From NCBI RefSeq assembly GCF_030816505.1, contig NZ_JAUSYB010000001.1, positions 4,030,001 through 4,094,000 of the forward strand: 64,000 bases of DNA. Reading direction: 5' to 3'. This stretch comes from Microbacterium sp. W4I20 (GTDB taxonomy: Bacteria; Actinomycetota; Actinomycetes; Actinomycetales; Microbacteriaceae). Position numbers and translations under genes: made by a program. This document shows, piece by piece, positions 9,201-17,480 of the stretch. Position 1 is the stretch's first letter; the number at the start of each line of letters is the position of its first letter. Below the pieces are notes generated by a model. It was not told the DNA's origin, searched no databases, and worked only from the letters and a program-made list of their open reading frames with translations.

Positions 9201-9315
9201 CCGATGCTCCTTCGTGCGGGGTTTCCGACCCAGTCTCGACGATGAAGCCGACACGAACCTGACCGTGTGGAGGCGATCAGGAATATCCTTCTCCCACACG
9301 CGTTGGGAGATAGCG

Positions 9316-11070
9316 ATGGAAGGCCTCGAAGTAACCGTCCTGCTCGGACTCACGATTCTTGTCGGAACCCTGATCGCACCGCGCGTGCGCCTCGCACTGC
9401 CCCTCGTCCTCGTCATCTTCGGGCTGCTGCTCGGCTTCGTGCCGCAGCTCCGCGAAGTGCAGCTGCCGCCCGAGACGGTGCTGCTGCTGTTCCTGCCGGT
9501 GATCCTCTTCTGGGAGAGCCTGACCACGTCGCTGCGGTCGATCCGCCGCGACTTCCGCTACATCCTGCCGATGAGCACGGTGCTCGTCGTGGCGTCGGCG
9601 TTCGCGGTCGCCGGTATCGCCGTTCTCTTCGGCATGCCGTGGGAGATCGCGCTGATCCTGGGTGCTGCCGTCGCGCCACCGGATGCCACGGCCGTTGCCG
9701 CTCTGGGACGTCTGCTGCCGCGCCGCGCCTTCATGAAGCTGAAGGCCGAGAGCCTCACCAACGACGGCACCGCCCTGGTGCTCTACGCGATCGCGGTGTC
9801 GGTCGCGCTCGGCGGCCAGATCACTCCGTGGTCGGTCACCTGGGACGTGCTGGTCTCGTACGTGGGCGGCATCGCGGCCGGCGTCGCGATCGCGGCCCTC
9901 GGCTACCTGCTCCTCAGCCGCACGACCTCGACCATCGTGATCAACGTCGCGCTGCTCCTGGTCCCGTTCTCGGCGTTCCTCGCGGCAGAGATCGTGCACG
10001 CCTCCGGGGTGCTCGCGGTCGTCGTCGCGGGCCTCGTCGTCGCCTACATCTCGCCCCGTGTGACCACCGCGTCGTCGCGGCGGCAGGCGGATGCCGCGTG
10101 GCCGTTCGGCGTCTTCCTGCTCAACGGTGCGCTGTTCGTGCTCATCGGGCTCGAGGTGCAGTACGTCGTGCACGAGATCTCGGCCCCGGCCATCGGTCGC
10201 CTCGTGCTGATCACGCTGTCCGTGTGGGCCACACTGCTCGTGGTGCGCTACCTGTTCCAGCTGCTGAACGCTCCCTTCCAGGGGCGCCCCGCGTCGCCGC
10301 TCCCGCGCGGCGTGAGGTCGCGCGCCCGGGCGGTGTCCACCGTGGCGGGCATGCGCGGAGCCGTGTCGCTGGCGATCGCCCTGTCGGTGCCCGCGTCCAT
10401 CAGCGATGGCGCCGCCGTGTCCGGCCGCGACGAGATCGTCTTCGTCACCGCGGGCGTCATCATGCTCAGCCTCCTCGTCCAGGCGCCGCTGCTGCCGATG
10501 ATCGTGCGCTGGGCGCGGTTCCCGGTCGACCATGCGGAGGACGAGGAGTACGAGCTCGCGGAGCGCGCGATCTCGGGCGCAGCCCTCGCGGCCCTCGACG
10601 ACCTCGCCGCGGAGCACGGCGTCGGCCAGGAGGTGCGGGACCGGGTGCGGGCCGAGGGGTACCAGAACCTCGAGTTCGCGAATGCCCGGACCCTGGCGCG
10701 CGAGCAGGCGCTCGTCGATGCCGAGGCCGAAGCTCTCGACAACATGCTCGACGAGCCCGATCCGCTCGGCATCGGGGGAGTGACCTCCACCTCGGGCGCC
10801 GCTGCGCCCGTGCCCACCGGGAGTGACGCCACCGACGGCACCGTGCTGCAGATGATCGCCACCTCGGCCGACGTCGACCTCGCCCAGCGCTCGCCGCTGA
10901 TCCGCCACGAGGAGCACACGCGACTCAAGCTCGCGCTCCTCGACCGCAAGCGCGAGGTGCTGCTCGGGCTTCGTGGTGCCGGCACCGTCGACGACATGAT
11001 CGTACGCCGCATCTCGGCCCGCCTCGACCTCGAACAGGTGCGTCTGCAGGGCATCGAAGACTACGACTGA
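9316..11070 (+). CDS. CPA1-family Na+/H+ antiporter
   Basis: ATG 9316 follows GGGAGA, giving 584 residues. About twelve hydrophobic helices occupy residues 1-400. The family core motifs are seen: VAPPDATAVAALGRLLP and the acidic ESLTNDGTALVLYA, with Arg-rich loops and MRGAVSLAIALS near residue 350. A hydrophilic cytoplasmic tail of about 180 residues is rich in Asp and Glu and probably regulatory. The protein should exchange Na+ or K+ for protons at the cytoplasmic membrane, for pH or salt homeostasis. A possible -10 TATCCT (9288-9293) precedes the ribosome binding site. Confidence 0.87.
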   Translation: MEGLEVTVLLGLTILVGTLIAPRVRLALPLVLVIFGLLLGFVPQLREVQLPPETVLLLFLPVILFWESLTTSLRSIRRDFRYILPMSTVLVVASAFAVAGIAVLFGMPWEIALILGAAVAPPDATAVAALGRLLPRRAFMKLKAESLTNDGTALVLYAIAVSVALGGQITPWSVTWDVLVSYVGGIAAGVAIAALGYLLLSRTTSTIVINVALLLVPFSAFLAAEIVHASGVLAVVVAGLVVAYISPRVTTASSRRQADAAWPFGVFLLNGALFVLIGLEVQYVVHEISAPAIGRLVLITLSVWATLLVVRYLFQLLNAPFQGRPASPLPRGVRSRARAVSTVAGMRGAVSLAIALSVPASISDGAAVSGRDEIVFVTAGVIMLSLLVQAPLLPMIVRWARFPVDHAEDEEYELAERAISGAALAALDDLAAEHGVGQEVRDRVRAEGYQNLEFANARTLAREQALVDAEAEALDNMLDEPDPLGIGGVTSTSGAAAPVPTGSDATDGTVLQMIATSADVDLAQRSPLIRHEEHTRLKLALLDRKREVLLGLRGAGTVDDMIVRRISARLDLEQVRLQGIEDYD

Positions 11071-11173
11071 GCCCGATCCGGCCCGGCTGTGACGTCGTGT
11101 GACACCCGATTCTGCGCGCCTGCGAGAGCCTGCCTAACGTATTCGAGTCCCCCCACGAGAGGAACTCCTTCCC

Positions 11174-12085
11174 ATGTCACGTCGCACCACGTCCGTCATC
11201 GCCGCGCTCGTCGCGGTCCCGCTCTTCGTCGCGCTCGCCGGCTGCGCCACCGCAGCCTCGAACGCCGGCTCCGACGGCGGTGAATCGAAAGCCGACGAGG
11301 TCGTCAAGATCGGCGTCGTCGGAAAGGGCGACGAGCAGTGGGCGCCCTTCGTCGATGCTGCAGCCGCAGAGGGCATCACGGTGGAGCTCGTCGACTTCGG
11401 CTCCTACGAGCAGCCGAACCCGGCGCTCACCGAGGGCGAGATCGACCTCAACCAGTTCCAGCACATCGTGTACCTCGCGGAGTACAACGAGAACTCGGGC
11501 GCGGACCTCACCCCGATCGGCTCGACCGCGATCTACCCGCTGGGTCTCTACTCGACCAAGTACGACGACGTCGACGACATCAAGAAGGGCGAGACCGTCG
11601 CCGTTCCCGACGATGCGTCGAACCAGGCGCGCTCGCTGAACGTGCTGCAGCAGGCCGGTCTCATCGAGCTCAAGAGCGGTGGCACCCCGTACTCCGACCT
11701 CGCCGACATCGACACCGAGAAGTCCAAGGTCAAGGTGACGGCCCTCGAGGCCGCGATCACGCCGACCTCGCTGCCCGATGTGGCCGCAGCCATCATCAAC
11801 AACGACTTCGTCGTGAACGCCGGCCTGACGTTCGAGGACGCGCTCGCCACGGACGATGTCGAGGATCCGAACGCACTGCCGTACGTGAACGTCTTCGCGA
11901 CGCGTGCCGAAGACGCCGACAACGAGACGTACCTGAAGCTCGTCGAGATCTTCCAGACCGACGAGGCCGTCCAGGAAGGACTCGCCGAGTCCTCCGGCGG
12001 AACGGCCCTCTCGCTCGAGGTCCCGGCGACCGACCTCGTCGACTCGCTGAAGAAGGTCCAGAAGGAAGCGGCCGAGAACAAGTGA
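11174..12085 (+). CDS. metQ: Methionine-binding lipoprotein MetQ
   Basis: This 303-residue NlpA/MetQ family protein is the solute-binding part of the MetNIQ importer for D/L-methionine. A lipobox VALAGC places the lipidated Cys at residue 24. The family's signature stretch EIDLNQFQHIVYL and later NNDFVVNAGL are visible. The ribosome binding site is GAGAGGAAC. metN and metI follow on the same strand, separated by a hairpin at 12119-12150. I saw no SAM riboswitch in the 103-bp leader. Confidence 0.92.
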   Translation: MSRRTTSVIAALVAVPLFVALAGCATAASNAGSDGGESKADEVVKIGVVGKGDEQWAPFVDAAAAEGITVELVDFGSYEQPNPALTEGEIDLNQFQHIVYLAEYNENSGADLTPIGSTAIYPLGLYSTKYDDVDDIKKGETVAVPDDASNQARSLNVLQQAGLIELKSGGTPYSDLADIDTEKSKVKVTALEAAITPTSLPDVAAAIINNDFVVNAGLTFEDALATDDVEDPNALPYVNVFATRAEDADNETYLKLVEIFQTDEAVQEGLAESSGGTALSLEVPATDLVDSLKKVQKEAAENK

Positions 12086-12118
12086 CCGCGGGCGGGAGCC
12101 ATCCCGCCTGACACGAGG

Positions 12119-12150
12119 GAATCGGGTGACGCCGCTGCGTCACCCGATTC
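12119..12150 (+). terminator. Intra-operon hairpin between metQ and metN
   Basis: A perfect 13-bp inverted repeat (12119-12131 with 12138-12150) and a 6-nt loop, followed by TCATTCCCCC. A smaller 7-bp hairpin lies just upstream (12091-12108). A partial terminator here would keep the binding protein in excess of the ATPase and permease. Confidence 0.7.
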
Positions 12151-12181
12151 TCATTCCCCCAGAACCGGACCGGAGCAGTAC

Positions 12182-13225
12182 ATGCCGATCGTGAGCCTGA
12201 CCAACGTGTCGAAGGCCTATCCGTCGCGGAAACCCGGAGACGGCGACATCGTCGCCGTCGACGACGTGACCCTCGAGATCGAGAAGGGCGACGTCTTCGG
12301 CATCATCGGATACTCGGGCGCCGGCAAGTCCACGCTGGTGCGGCTGATCAACGCCCTCGAGCCGGCCACCTCCGGCAGCATCCTCGTGGACGGCGTCGAC
12401 ATCACCTCCCTCAAGGAGAGCGAGCTGCGGAAGGTGCGCGGCGGGATCGGCATGATCTTCCAGCAGTTCAACCTCTTCTCCTCCCGCAGCGTGAAGGCCA
12501 ACATCGCCTATCCGCTCACCCTCGCCGGGTGGAAGAAGGCCGACATCGAAGCCAGGGTCACGGAGCTGCTGTCGTTCGTCGGGCTCTCCGACAAGGCGAA
12601 GGCCTACCCCGAGCAGCTCTCCGGCGGACAGAAGCAGCGCGTCGGCATCGCCCGCGCCCTCGCCACTGGTCCCGCCATCCTGCTCGCCGATGAGGCGACC
12701 AGCGCGCTGGACCCGCAGACCACGCACGAGGTGCTCGACCTGCTCAAGCGCGTCAACCGGGAGCAGGGGGTGACGATCGTCGTCATCACGCACGAGATGG
12801 ACGTGATCCAGACGATCGCCACCAAGGTCGCCGTCATGGAGCGCGGCCGCGTCATCGAGCAGGGCGACGTGTTCGACGTGTTCTCCGCGCCGCAGAATCC
12901 GGCGTCGCAGCGCTTCGTCGGCACGGTCGTCAAGGGCGTGCCGTCGCCCGCCGAGGTCGCGGTGCTCCGCGAACGCCATCAGGGCCGTCTGGTGACCTTC
13001 TCGTTCCGCGACGGCGACTCCTCCCAGGCGCAGGTATTCCTCGACCTCGCGAACGCCGGCCTCGACTTCGAGCTCGTGTTCGGCGGCATCAACGACATCC
13101 GCGGACGCGCGTTCGGACACCTCACTCTCGCGATCCGCGGCGAGAGTTCGGCGATCGACCAGACTCTCGCCGCGATCGGCGAACGCGTCGAAGTCACCGA
13201 GATCGCCGGAGAGGAGGTCCACTGA
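12182..13225 (+). CDS. metN: Methionine ABC transporter ATP-binding protein MetN
   Basis: The 347-residue ATPase has Walker A GYSGAGKST, the Q-loop IFQQFNLF, the signature LSGGQKQRV and Walker B ILLADEATSALD. A C-terminal NIL/ACT-like domain (about 270-347) is the methionine-sensing domain that inhibits transport when the cytoplasmic pool is full. It drives import with MetI and MetQ. The stop codon overlaps the metI start by one base (TGATG), which couples their translation. Confidence 0.93.
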   Translation: MPIVSLTNVSKAYPSRKPGDGDIVAVDDVTLEIEKGDVFGIIGYSGAGKSTLVRLINALEPATSGSILVDGVDITSLKESELRKVRGGIGMIFQQFNLFSSRSVKANIAYPLTLAGWKKADIEARVTELLSFVGLSDKAKAYPEQLSGGQKQRVGIARALATGPAILLADEATSALDPQTTHEVLDLLKRVNREQGVTIVVITHEMDVIQTIATKVAVMERGRVIEQGDVFDVFSAPQNPASQRFVGTVVKGVPSPAEVAVLRERHQGRLVTFSFRDGDSSQAQVFLDLANAGLDFELVFGGINDIRGRAFGHLTLAIRGESSAIDQTLAAIGERVEVTEIAGEEVH

Positions 13226-13884
13226 TGGACCGTCTGATCGAACTCGCCCCCGAGTTCTGGGCCGCCGCCCTCGAGACCCTCTACATGTCGTCGTTCGCGC
13301 TCGTGCTCGGCGGCGTGCTCGGACTCGTGATCGGCATCATCCTGTACGTGACGCGTCGCGGTGGCCTGCTGCAGAACGTCGTCGTCTCGACGATCGCGAA
13401 CCTTGCGGTCAACTTCTTCCGTCCGATCCCGTTCGTGATCTTCCTGGTCGTCGCGCAACCGCTCGCCCGCGCCGTGATCGGCATCGGCATCGGCACCACC
13501 GCGGGGGCGTTCATCATCGGCATCGCCGCCGCCTTCGCGATCGGCCGCATCGTCGAGCAGCATCTCGTCTCCGTGTCGCCCGGCGTGATCGAGGCGGCGC
13601 GGTCGATGGGGGCCGGTCCCTGGCGCATCCTGTTCACGGTCGCGATCCCCGAGTCGCTCGGGCCGCTCATCCTCGGGTACACGTTCATCGTGGTCGCGCT
13701 TATCGACATGACCGCGATGGCGGGGCTCGCCGGCGGCGGAGGCCTCGGTGCGTTCGCGCAGATCTACGGCTTCCGGCAGTTCGAGCCGGTCGTGATGTGG
13801 GCGGCGATCGTCCTGATCGTAGTGTTCGTGCACCTGGTGCAGCTGCTCGGCACGGCGCTCGCGCGCAAGATCATGCGCCGCTGA
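13225..13884 (+). CDS. metI: Methionine ABC transporter permease MetI
   Basis: A 219-residue membrane protein with about five helices and the cytoplasmic coupling segment EAARSMGAGPWRILFTVAIP, typical of MetI. It completes the MetNIQ importer. Three bases after its TGA stop lies a copy of a 20-bp dispersed repeat, which is shared with the end of the convergent pseudouridine synthase gene. Confidence 0.92.
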   Translation: MDRLIELAPEFWAAALETLYMSSFALVLGGVLGLVIGIILYVTRRGGLLQNVVVSTIANLAVNFFRPIPFVIFLVVAQPLARAVIGIGIGTTAGAFIIGIAAAFAIGRIVEQHLVSVSPGVIEAARSMGAGPWRILFTVAIPESLGPLILGYTFIVVALIDMTAMAGLAGGGGLGAFAQIYGFRQFEPVVMWAAIVLIVVFVHLVQLLGTALARKIMRR

Positions 13885-13886
13885 CC

Positions 13887-13906
13887 CTTCGTCAGGCTCA
13901 GGGACC
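13887..13906 (+). repeat. 20-bp dispersed repeat, copy 1
   Basis: CTTCGTCAGGCTCAGGGACC. Two near-copies occur at 47478-47497 and 48759-48778. Read on the minus strand, this copy supplies the last two codons and the TGA stop of the RluA-family gene. See the finding on repeat-capped gene ends. Confidence 0.75.
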
Positions 13907-14824
13907 GAGGGGCGCCTCCTGCAGCACGCGCCGCGTCGTGAAGACCCGATCCTCGCCGCTCAGCGGATCGACGAAGCGCAGCTCGCGGGCGAGCAGCTGC
14001 AGCGGTCGGTCGTAGTCGTCCGGCAGGTCCTCGGTCAGCGTCGGGTAGAAGCGGTCGTTCAGGATGCCGAGGCCGATGGCGGCGAGATGCACGCGCAACT
14101 GGTGCATCTTGCCGCTGTGCGGCCGCAGCAGGGTGTGCACGACGCGGTCGTCGGCGCGGATGAGCTCGATCAGCGTCTCGGAGTTGGGCTCGCGCTCGTC
14201 GTCGATCTGCACGCGCACCTGGGCGCGCAGCTTCTCGATGTGGTTGCGGTACACGAGGGGGAAGCGGGCCGGATCCCAGTCGGCGGGCCGGGCGGACACC
14301 GCCTCGTAGACCTTCTGCACCTGCCGGTTCTCGAACAGCAGCTGGTAGGCGCCGCGCGTCGCCGGACGCGCCGAGAACATCAGCAGTCCGGCGGTGGCGC
14401 GATCCAAGCGGTGGATGGGCGCGAGGTCGTGATTGTCGAGCCGGCGGCGCAGGCGCACCAGTGCCGAATTCTGCAGGAACTTCCCGCCCGGCGTGGTCGG
14501 CAGGAAGTGCGGCTTGTCGACCACCACGAGGTGCTCGTCCTGGTGCAGGATCTCCTCGGTGAACGGGATCTCCTGCTCCACCGCCGGCTCACGGTAGTAC
14601 CAGATGAACTCCTCGGCACCGAGGGGCGTGTGCCGGGTCAGGGCCGTGCCGTCGCGCGCCACGATGTCGCCGCGGTCGAAACGGAACAGCAGGCGTTCCG
14701 GGTCGAGGTGGAAGAAGCGCTCCACCATGTACGCGGCCACGGTGGGCCACTCGCCGGTCAGCGGCACGTGGAGGCGCGTCGCGCCCACGCCATCGCGCGG
14801 GGGGAGCGGAGACGGCATGCCCAT
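13898..14824 (-). CDS. RluA-family pseudouridine synthase
   Basis: The 308-residue product has the RluA catalytic core: VVVDKPHFLPTTPGG, then HRLDRATAGLLMFS in which the Asp after HRL is the nucleophile, and LRPHSGKMHQLRVHLAAIG. These enzymes isomerise uridine to pseudouridine in rRNA or tRNA; the target is not predictable here. No S4 domain is apparent. Start ATG 14824 or the in-frame ATG 14818; neither has a strong Shine-Dalgarno. The last codons lie within a dispersed 20-bp repeat. Confidence 0.85.
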   Translation of the reverse strand: MGMPSPLPPRDGVGATRLHVPLTGEWPTVAAYMVERFFHLDPERLLFRFDRGDIVARDGTALTRHTPLGAEEFIWYYREPAVEQEIPFTEEILHQDEHLVVVDKPHFLPTTPGGKFLQNSALVRLRRRLDNHDLAPIHRLDRATAGLLMFSARPATRGAYQLLFENRQVQKVYEAVSARPADWDPARFPLVYRNHIEKLRAQVRVQIDDEREPNSETLIELIRADDRVVHTLLRPHSGKMHQLRVHLAAIGLGILNDRFYPTLTEDLPDDYDRPLQLLARELRFVDPLSGEDRVFTTRRVLQEAPLGP

Positions 14825-14865
14825 CAGCAGAGTCCCATCAGCAGCAGCTCATCGGCAGAGCCTCG

Positions 14866-15360
14866 TCACGAGTCGAAGCTGAGGCTGAGCTTGCGGAGGA
14901 GGCCGGCGAGGCGGTCGCGGTCGCCACGGGACAGCCCGCGCAGCAGGTCGGCTTCGACGTCGACCAGACGGGTGATCGCGGCATCCACCCGGATGCGCCC
15001 GTCGTCGGTGAGGATCACGAGCACGCTGCGGCCGTCGCCCGGGTCAGCCTCCCGGCGCACGAAGCGCCGTGCGACGAGGCGGTCGATCCGGTTCGTCATG
15101 GTGCCGCTCGAGACGAGGGTCTGCTGCAGCAGCTGCTTCGGCGACAGCTGGAAGGGAGCGCCCGCGCGACGCAGCGCCGAGAGCACGTCCCACTCCCAGG
15201 GCTCGAGATCGCTGCGCCGGAAGACGTCGCGGCGGGCCCGATCGAGCAGTCGGGTGAGCCGGTCCATCCGCGACAGCACCTCGAGCGGCGAGAAGTCGAG
15301 GTCGGGTCGCTGCGTGTTCCACGCACCGACGATCCGGTCGACCTCATCCGCTTCGCTCAT
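14866..15360 (-). CDS. MarR-family transcriptional regulator
   Basis: A 164-residue winged-helix regulator: the DNA-binding core includes LEPWEWDVLSALRRAG, SPKQLLQQTLVSSGTMTNRIDRLVARRFV (recognition helix) and the wing DPGDGRSVLVILTDDGR. Dimerisation helices flank it. Such proteins usually repress nearby export or stress genes on binding phenolic or oxidising ligands. Upstream is the GNAT gene, whose stop is 8 nt away; downstream is the RluA gene. GATAAT (15367-15372) lies 6 nt before the ATG, inside the end of the GNAT gene, so it may have its own leaderless transcript. Confidence 0.87.
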   Translation of the reverse strand: MSEADEVDRIVGAWNTQRPDLDFSPLEVLSRMDRLTRLLDRARRDVFRRSDLEPWEWDVLSALRRAGAPFQLSPKQLLQQTLVSSGTMTNRIDRLVARRFVRREADPGDGRSVLVILTDDGRIRVDAAITRLVDVEADLLRGLSRGDRDRLAGLLRKLSLSFDS

Positions 15361-15367
15361 CCGATCA

Positions 15368-15862
15368 TTATCCCGTGCGCGCCGGCACGCCGGATGCCGG
15401 GGGCAGCACGAGTGTCATGAACGTGCTGAGCGGATCGGGGCGATAGCCGCCGAACGGTCCGCACTCCACGAACCCCGCGCTCGCATAGAGCGCCCGCGCA
15501 GGGGCGAAGAACTCCATGCTCCCCGTCTCCAGTGACACACGACGGATGCCGCGGCTCGCGGCATCCGTCAGCAGGAAATCGAGCATCGCGCGTCCGAGGC
15601 CCCGGCCGCGCATCGCGGGATCCGTGCGCATCGACTTGAGCTCCTCGTGGCCGTCATCGACGGTCGCAAGCGCACCGGTCGCCACCGGGTGTCCGTCGTC
15701 GAGGGAGGCGAACAGGCGGATGCCGGGCACGAGAAGCCGGTCGAAGGGCAAGGCGTGCCGGCTCTCCGCGGGGGCGGTCGGCTCCATGTCCGCGTGGTGG
15801 GATTCGAGGAAGGCGGCCAGGGCCGGGCTCGGGCTCTGGACCCGTTCGATGACGATGCTCAC
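15368..15862 (-). CDS. GNAT-family N-acetyltransferase
   Basis: Starting at GTG 15862 the product is 164 residues. The acetyl-CoA-binding motif A is KSMRTDPAMRGRGLGRAMLDF (Arg/Gln-x-x-Gly-x-Gly/Ala pattern RGRGLG), followed by VSLETGSMEFFAPARALYASAGF, the usual motif B with Tyr. It transfers an acetyl group to an unknown amine. The start is uncertain: GAGGG abuts the GTG too closely for a normal Shine-Dalgarno. It probably shares a transcript with marR. Confidence 0.8.
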   Translation of the reverse strand: MSIVIERVQSPSPALAAFLESHHADMEPTAPAESRHALPFDRLLVPGIRLFASLDDGHPVATGALATVDDGHEELKSMRTDPAMRGRGLGRAMLDFLLTDAASRGIRRVSLETGSMEFFAPARALYASAGFVECGPFGGYRPDPLSTFMTLVLPPASGVPARTG

Positions 15863-15973
15863 CCCCTCAGCATCCCAAAGAGGTGTTTCGCGCGGATGAC
15901 GCCGCTGCCCGTCAGCAGAACACCGGCCCAGGCATGGCAGACTTGACGCGCGGCGTCCTCGCGGACGGCGCGG

Positions 15974-16045
15974 TCCGCCGTGGTGTAATGGCAGCACGAC
16001 AGCCTTTGGAGCTGTTAGGTCTAGGTTCGAGTCCTGGCGGCGGAG
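15974..16045 (+). tRNA. tRNA-Gln (anticodon UUG)
   Basis: The 72-nt cloverleaf has acceptor strands TCCGCCG (15974-15980) and CGGCGGA (16038-16044) with discriminator G, a 5-bp anticodon stem ACAGC/GCTGT around loop CTTTGGA (anticodon TTG), and a T arm with GTTCGAGTC. CCA is not encoded; the next bases are CATG. The ATG of glmU begins 2 nt after the discriminator base. A TTGACG at 15943-15948 could be a -35, but no clear -10 is visible. Confidence 0.93.
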
Positions 16046-16046
16046 C

Positions 16047-17474
16047 ATGACAGCTAACCTCGCGATCATCATCCTCGCCGCAGGACAGGGCACGCGCATG
16101 AAGTCGCGCATCCCCAAGGTCCTGCATCCGATCGGCGGACGACCGCTGGTCGGCCACGTGCTCACGACCGCGGCGCGGCTGGAGGCGCAGCACATCGAGG
16201 TCGTGGTGCGTCACGAGCGCGACCAGGTGGTCACCGCCCTCTCGAAGGACTATCCCGACGCCGTCTTCATCGACCAGGACGACGTCCCCGGTACCGGCCG
16301 CGCCGTCCAGGTGGCGATCGACGCGCTGCCCGGCGACTTCGACGGCGATGTGCTCGTGCTCTCGGGCGACGTGCCGCTGCTCGAGGTCGAGACGCTCCGC
16401 CGGCTCATCGACGGCCACCGGAGTGCCGCCGCAGCGGCCACGCTGCTCAGCGCCCGACTCGACGACCCCACCGGCTACGGCCGCGTGATCCGCGACGACG
16501 CGGGAACGGTGCAGCGCATCGTCGAGCAGAAGGATGCGAGCACCGACGAGGCGGCGGTCACCGAGATCAACGCCGGCGTCTACGTGTTCCGCGCCCCCGA
16601 GCTGCGCACCTACCTCTCGCGGGTCGGTCAGGACAACGCTCAGGGCGAGATGTACCTGACCACGGTCATCGAGCTGCTCCGCGGCGCCGACCAGACGGTC
16701 GCGGCCGAGCTCGCCGAGGACACCGCGTCGACCTTCGGCATCAACGACCGCGTCCAGCTCGCCGAGGCCGGTCGCGTGCTGAACGACCGGATCGTGCGCC
16801 GCTGGCAGCGCGAGGGCGTCACAGTGATCGACCCGGCGACCACCTGGATCGACGACGACGCGAACCTCTCGCCCGACGTCACGATCCTCCCGAACACGCA
16901 CATCCTGCGGGCCACCGCCATCGCTCCCGGCGCCATCGTCGGCCCCGACACCACTCTCGTCGACTGCGAGGTGGGGGAGGACGCGATCGTCCGACGCACC
17001 GATGCCACGCTCGCCGTGATCGGCGCGGGCGCGACCGTCGGCCCGTTCTCGTTCCTGCGCCCCGGGACCGTTCTCGGCGCGAACGGAAAGATCGGCGCCT
17101 ACGTCGAGACGAAGAACGCGGAGATCGGCGAGGGCAGCAAGGTCCCGCACCTGTCCTACGTCGGAGACGCGACCATCGGCCGCGGCGTGAACCTCGGCGC
17201 GAGCACGATCACCGCGAACTACGACGACGTGCACAAGCACCGCACCGAGATCGGCGACGAGGTGCACACCGGGTCGCACACCGTGCTCGTCGCGCCCGTT
17301 AGGCTGGGTGCTGGTGCGAAGACCGCGGCAGGCGCAGTCGTCCGCAAGGATGTCCCCGCCGGCGCCCTGGCCATGAGCGTCGCCCCTCAGCGCAACATCG
17401 AGGGGTGGGTCGAGAAGAACAGAGCAGGCACGGGTGCGGCGGATGCTGCATCTCGCGAGAATTCGGCGGAATAG
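16047..17474 (+). CDS. glmU: Bifunctional GlmU: UDP-GlcNAc pyrophosphorylase / GlcN-1-P acetyltransferase
   Basis: The 475-residue enzyme makes UDP-N-acetylglucosamine for peptidoglycan. The N-terminal uridyltransferase carries LAAGQGTRMKSRIPKVLH (9-26) and a VPLLEVETLR segment; residues about 250-450 are the left-handed beta-helix acetyltransferase with RPGTVLGANGKIGAYVETKN and the catalytic region LGAGAKTAAGAV. The start is fixed by homology (the motif begins at residue 9), yet the ATG lies 2 nt beyond the end of tRNA-Gln. The only Shine-Dalgarno-like sequence, GGAG, is the tRNA acceptor end. The gene is followed by prs after 6 nt, a common actinobacterial pair. Confidence 0.94.
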   Translation: MTANLAIIILAAGQGTRMKSRIPKVLHPIGGRPLVGHVLTTAARLEAQHIEVVVRHERDQVVTALSKDYPDAVFIDQDDVPGTGRAVQVAIDALPGDFDGDVLVLSGDVPLLEVETLRRLIDGHRSAAAAATLLSARLDDPTGYGRVIRDDAGTVQRIVEQKDASTDEAAVTEINAGVYVFRAPELRTYLSRVGQDNAQGEMYLTTVIELLRGADQTVAAELAEDTASTFGINDRVQLAEAGRVLNDRIVRRWQREGVTVIDPATTWIDDDANLSPDVTILPNTHILRATAIAPGAIVGPDTTLVDCEVGEDAIVRRTDATLAVIGAGATVGPFSFLRPGTVLGANGKIGAYVETKNAEIGEGSKVPHLSYVGDATIGRGVNLGASTITANYDDVHKHRTEIGDEVHTGSHTVLVAPVRLGAGAKTAAGAVVRKDVPAGALAMSVAPQRNIEGWVEKNRAGTGAADAASRENSAE

Positions 17475-17480
17475 GCGGAC

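Noticed and set aside
11071..11173. Possible SAM riboswitch before metQ
   Set aside because: The 103-bp leader shows neither the conserved S-box helices nor a terminator/antiterminator pair.
15974..16045. Peptide-like minus-strand reading through the tRNA (a common actinobacterial antisense tRNA translation)
   Set aside because: It is simply the antisense of tRNA-Gln; the GNAT gene start is at 15862.
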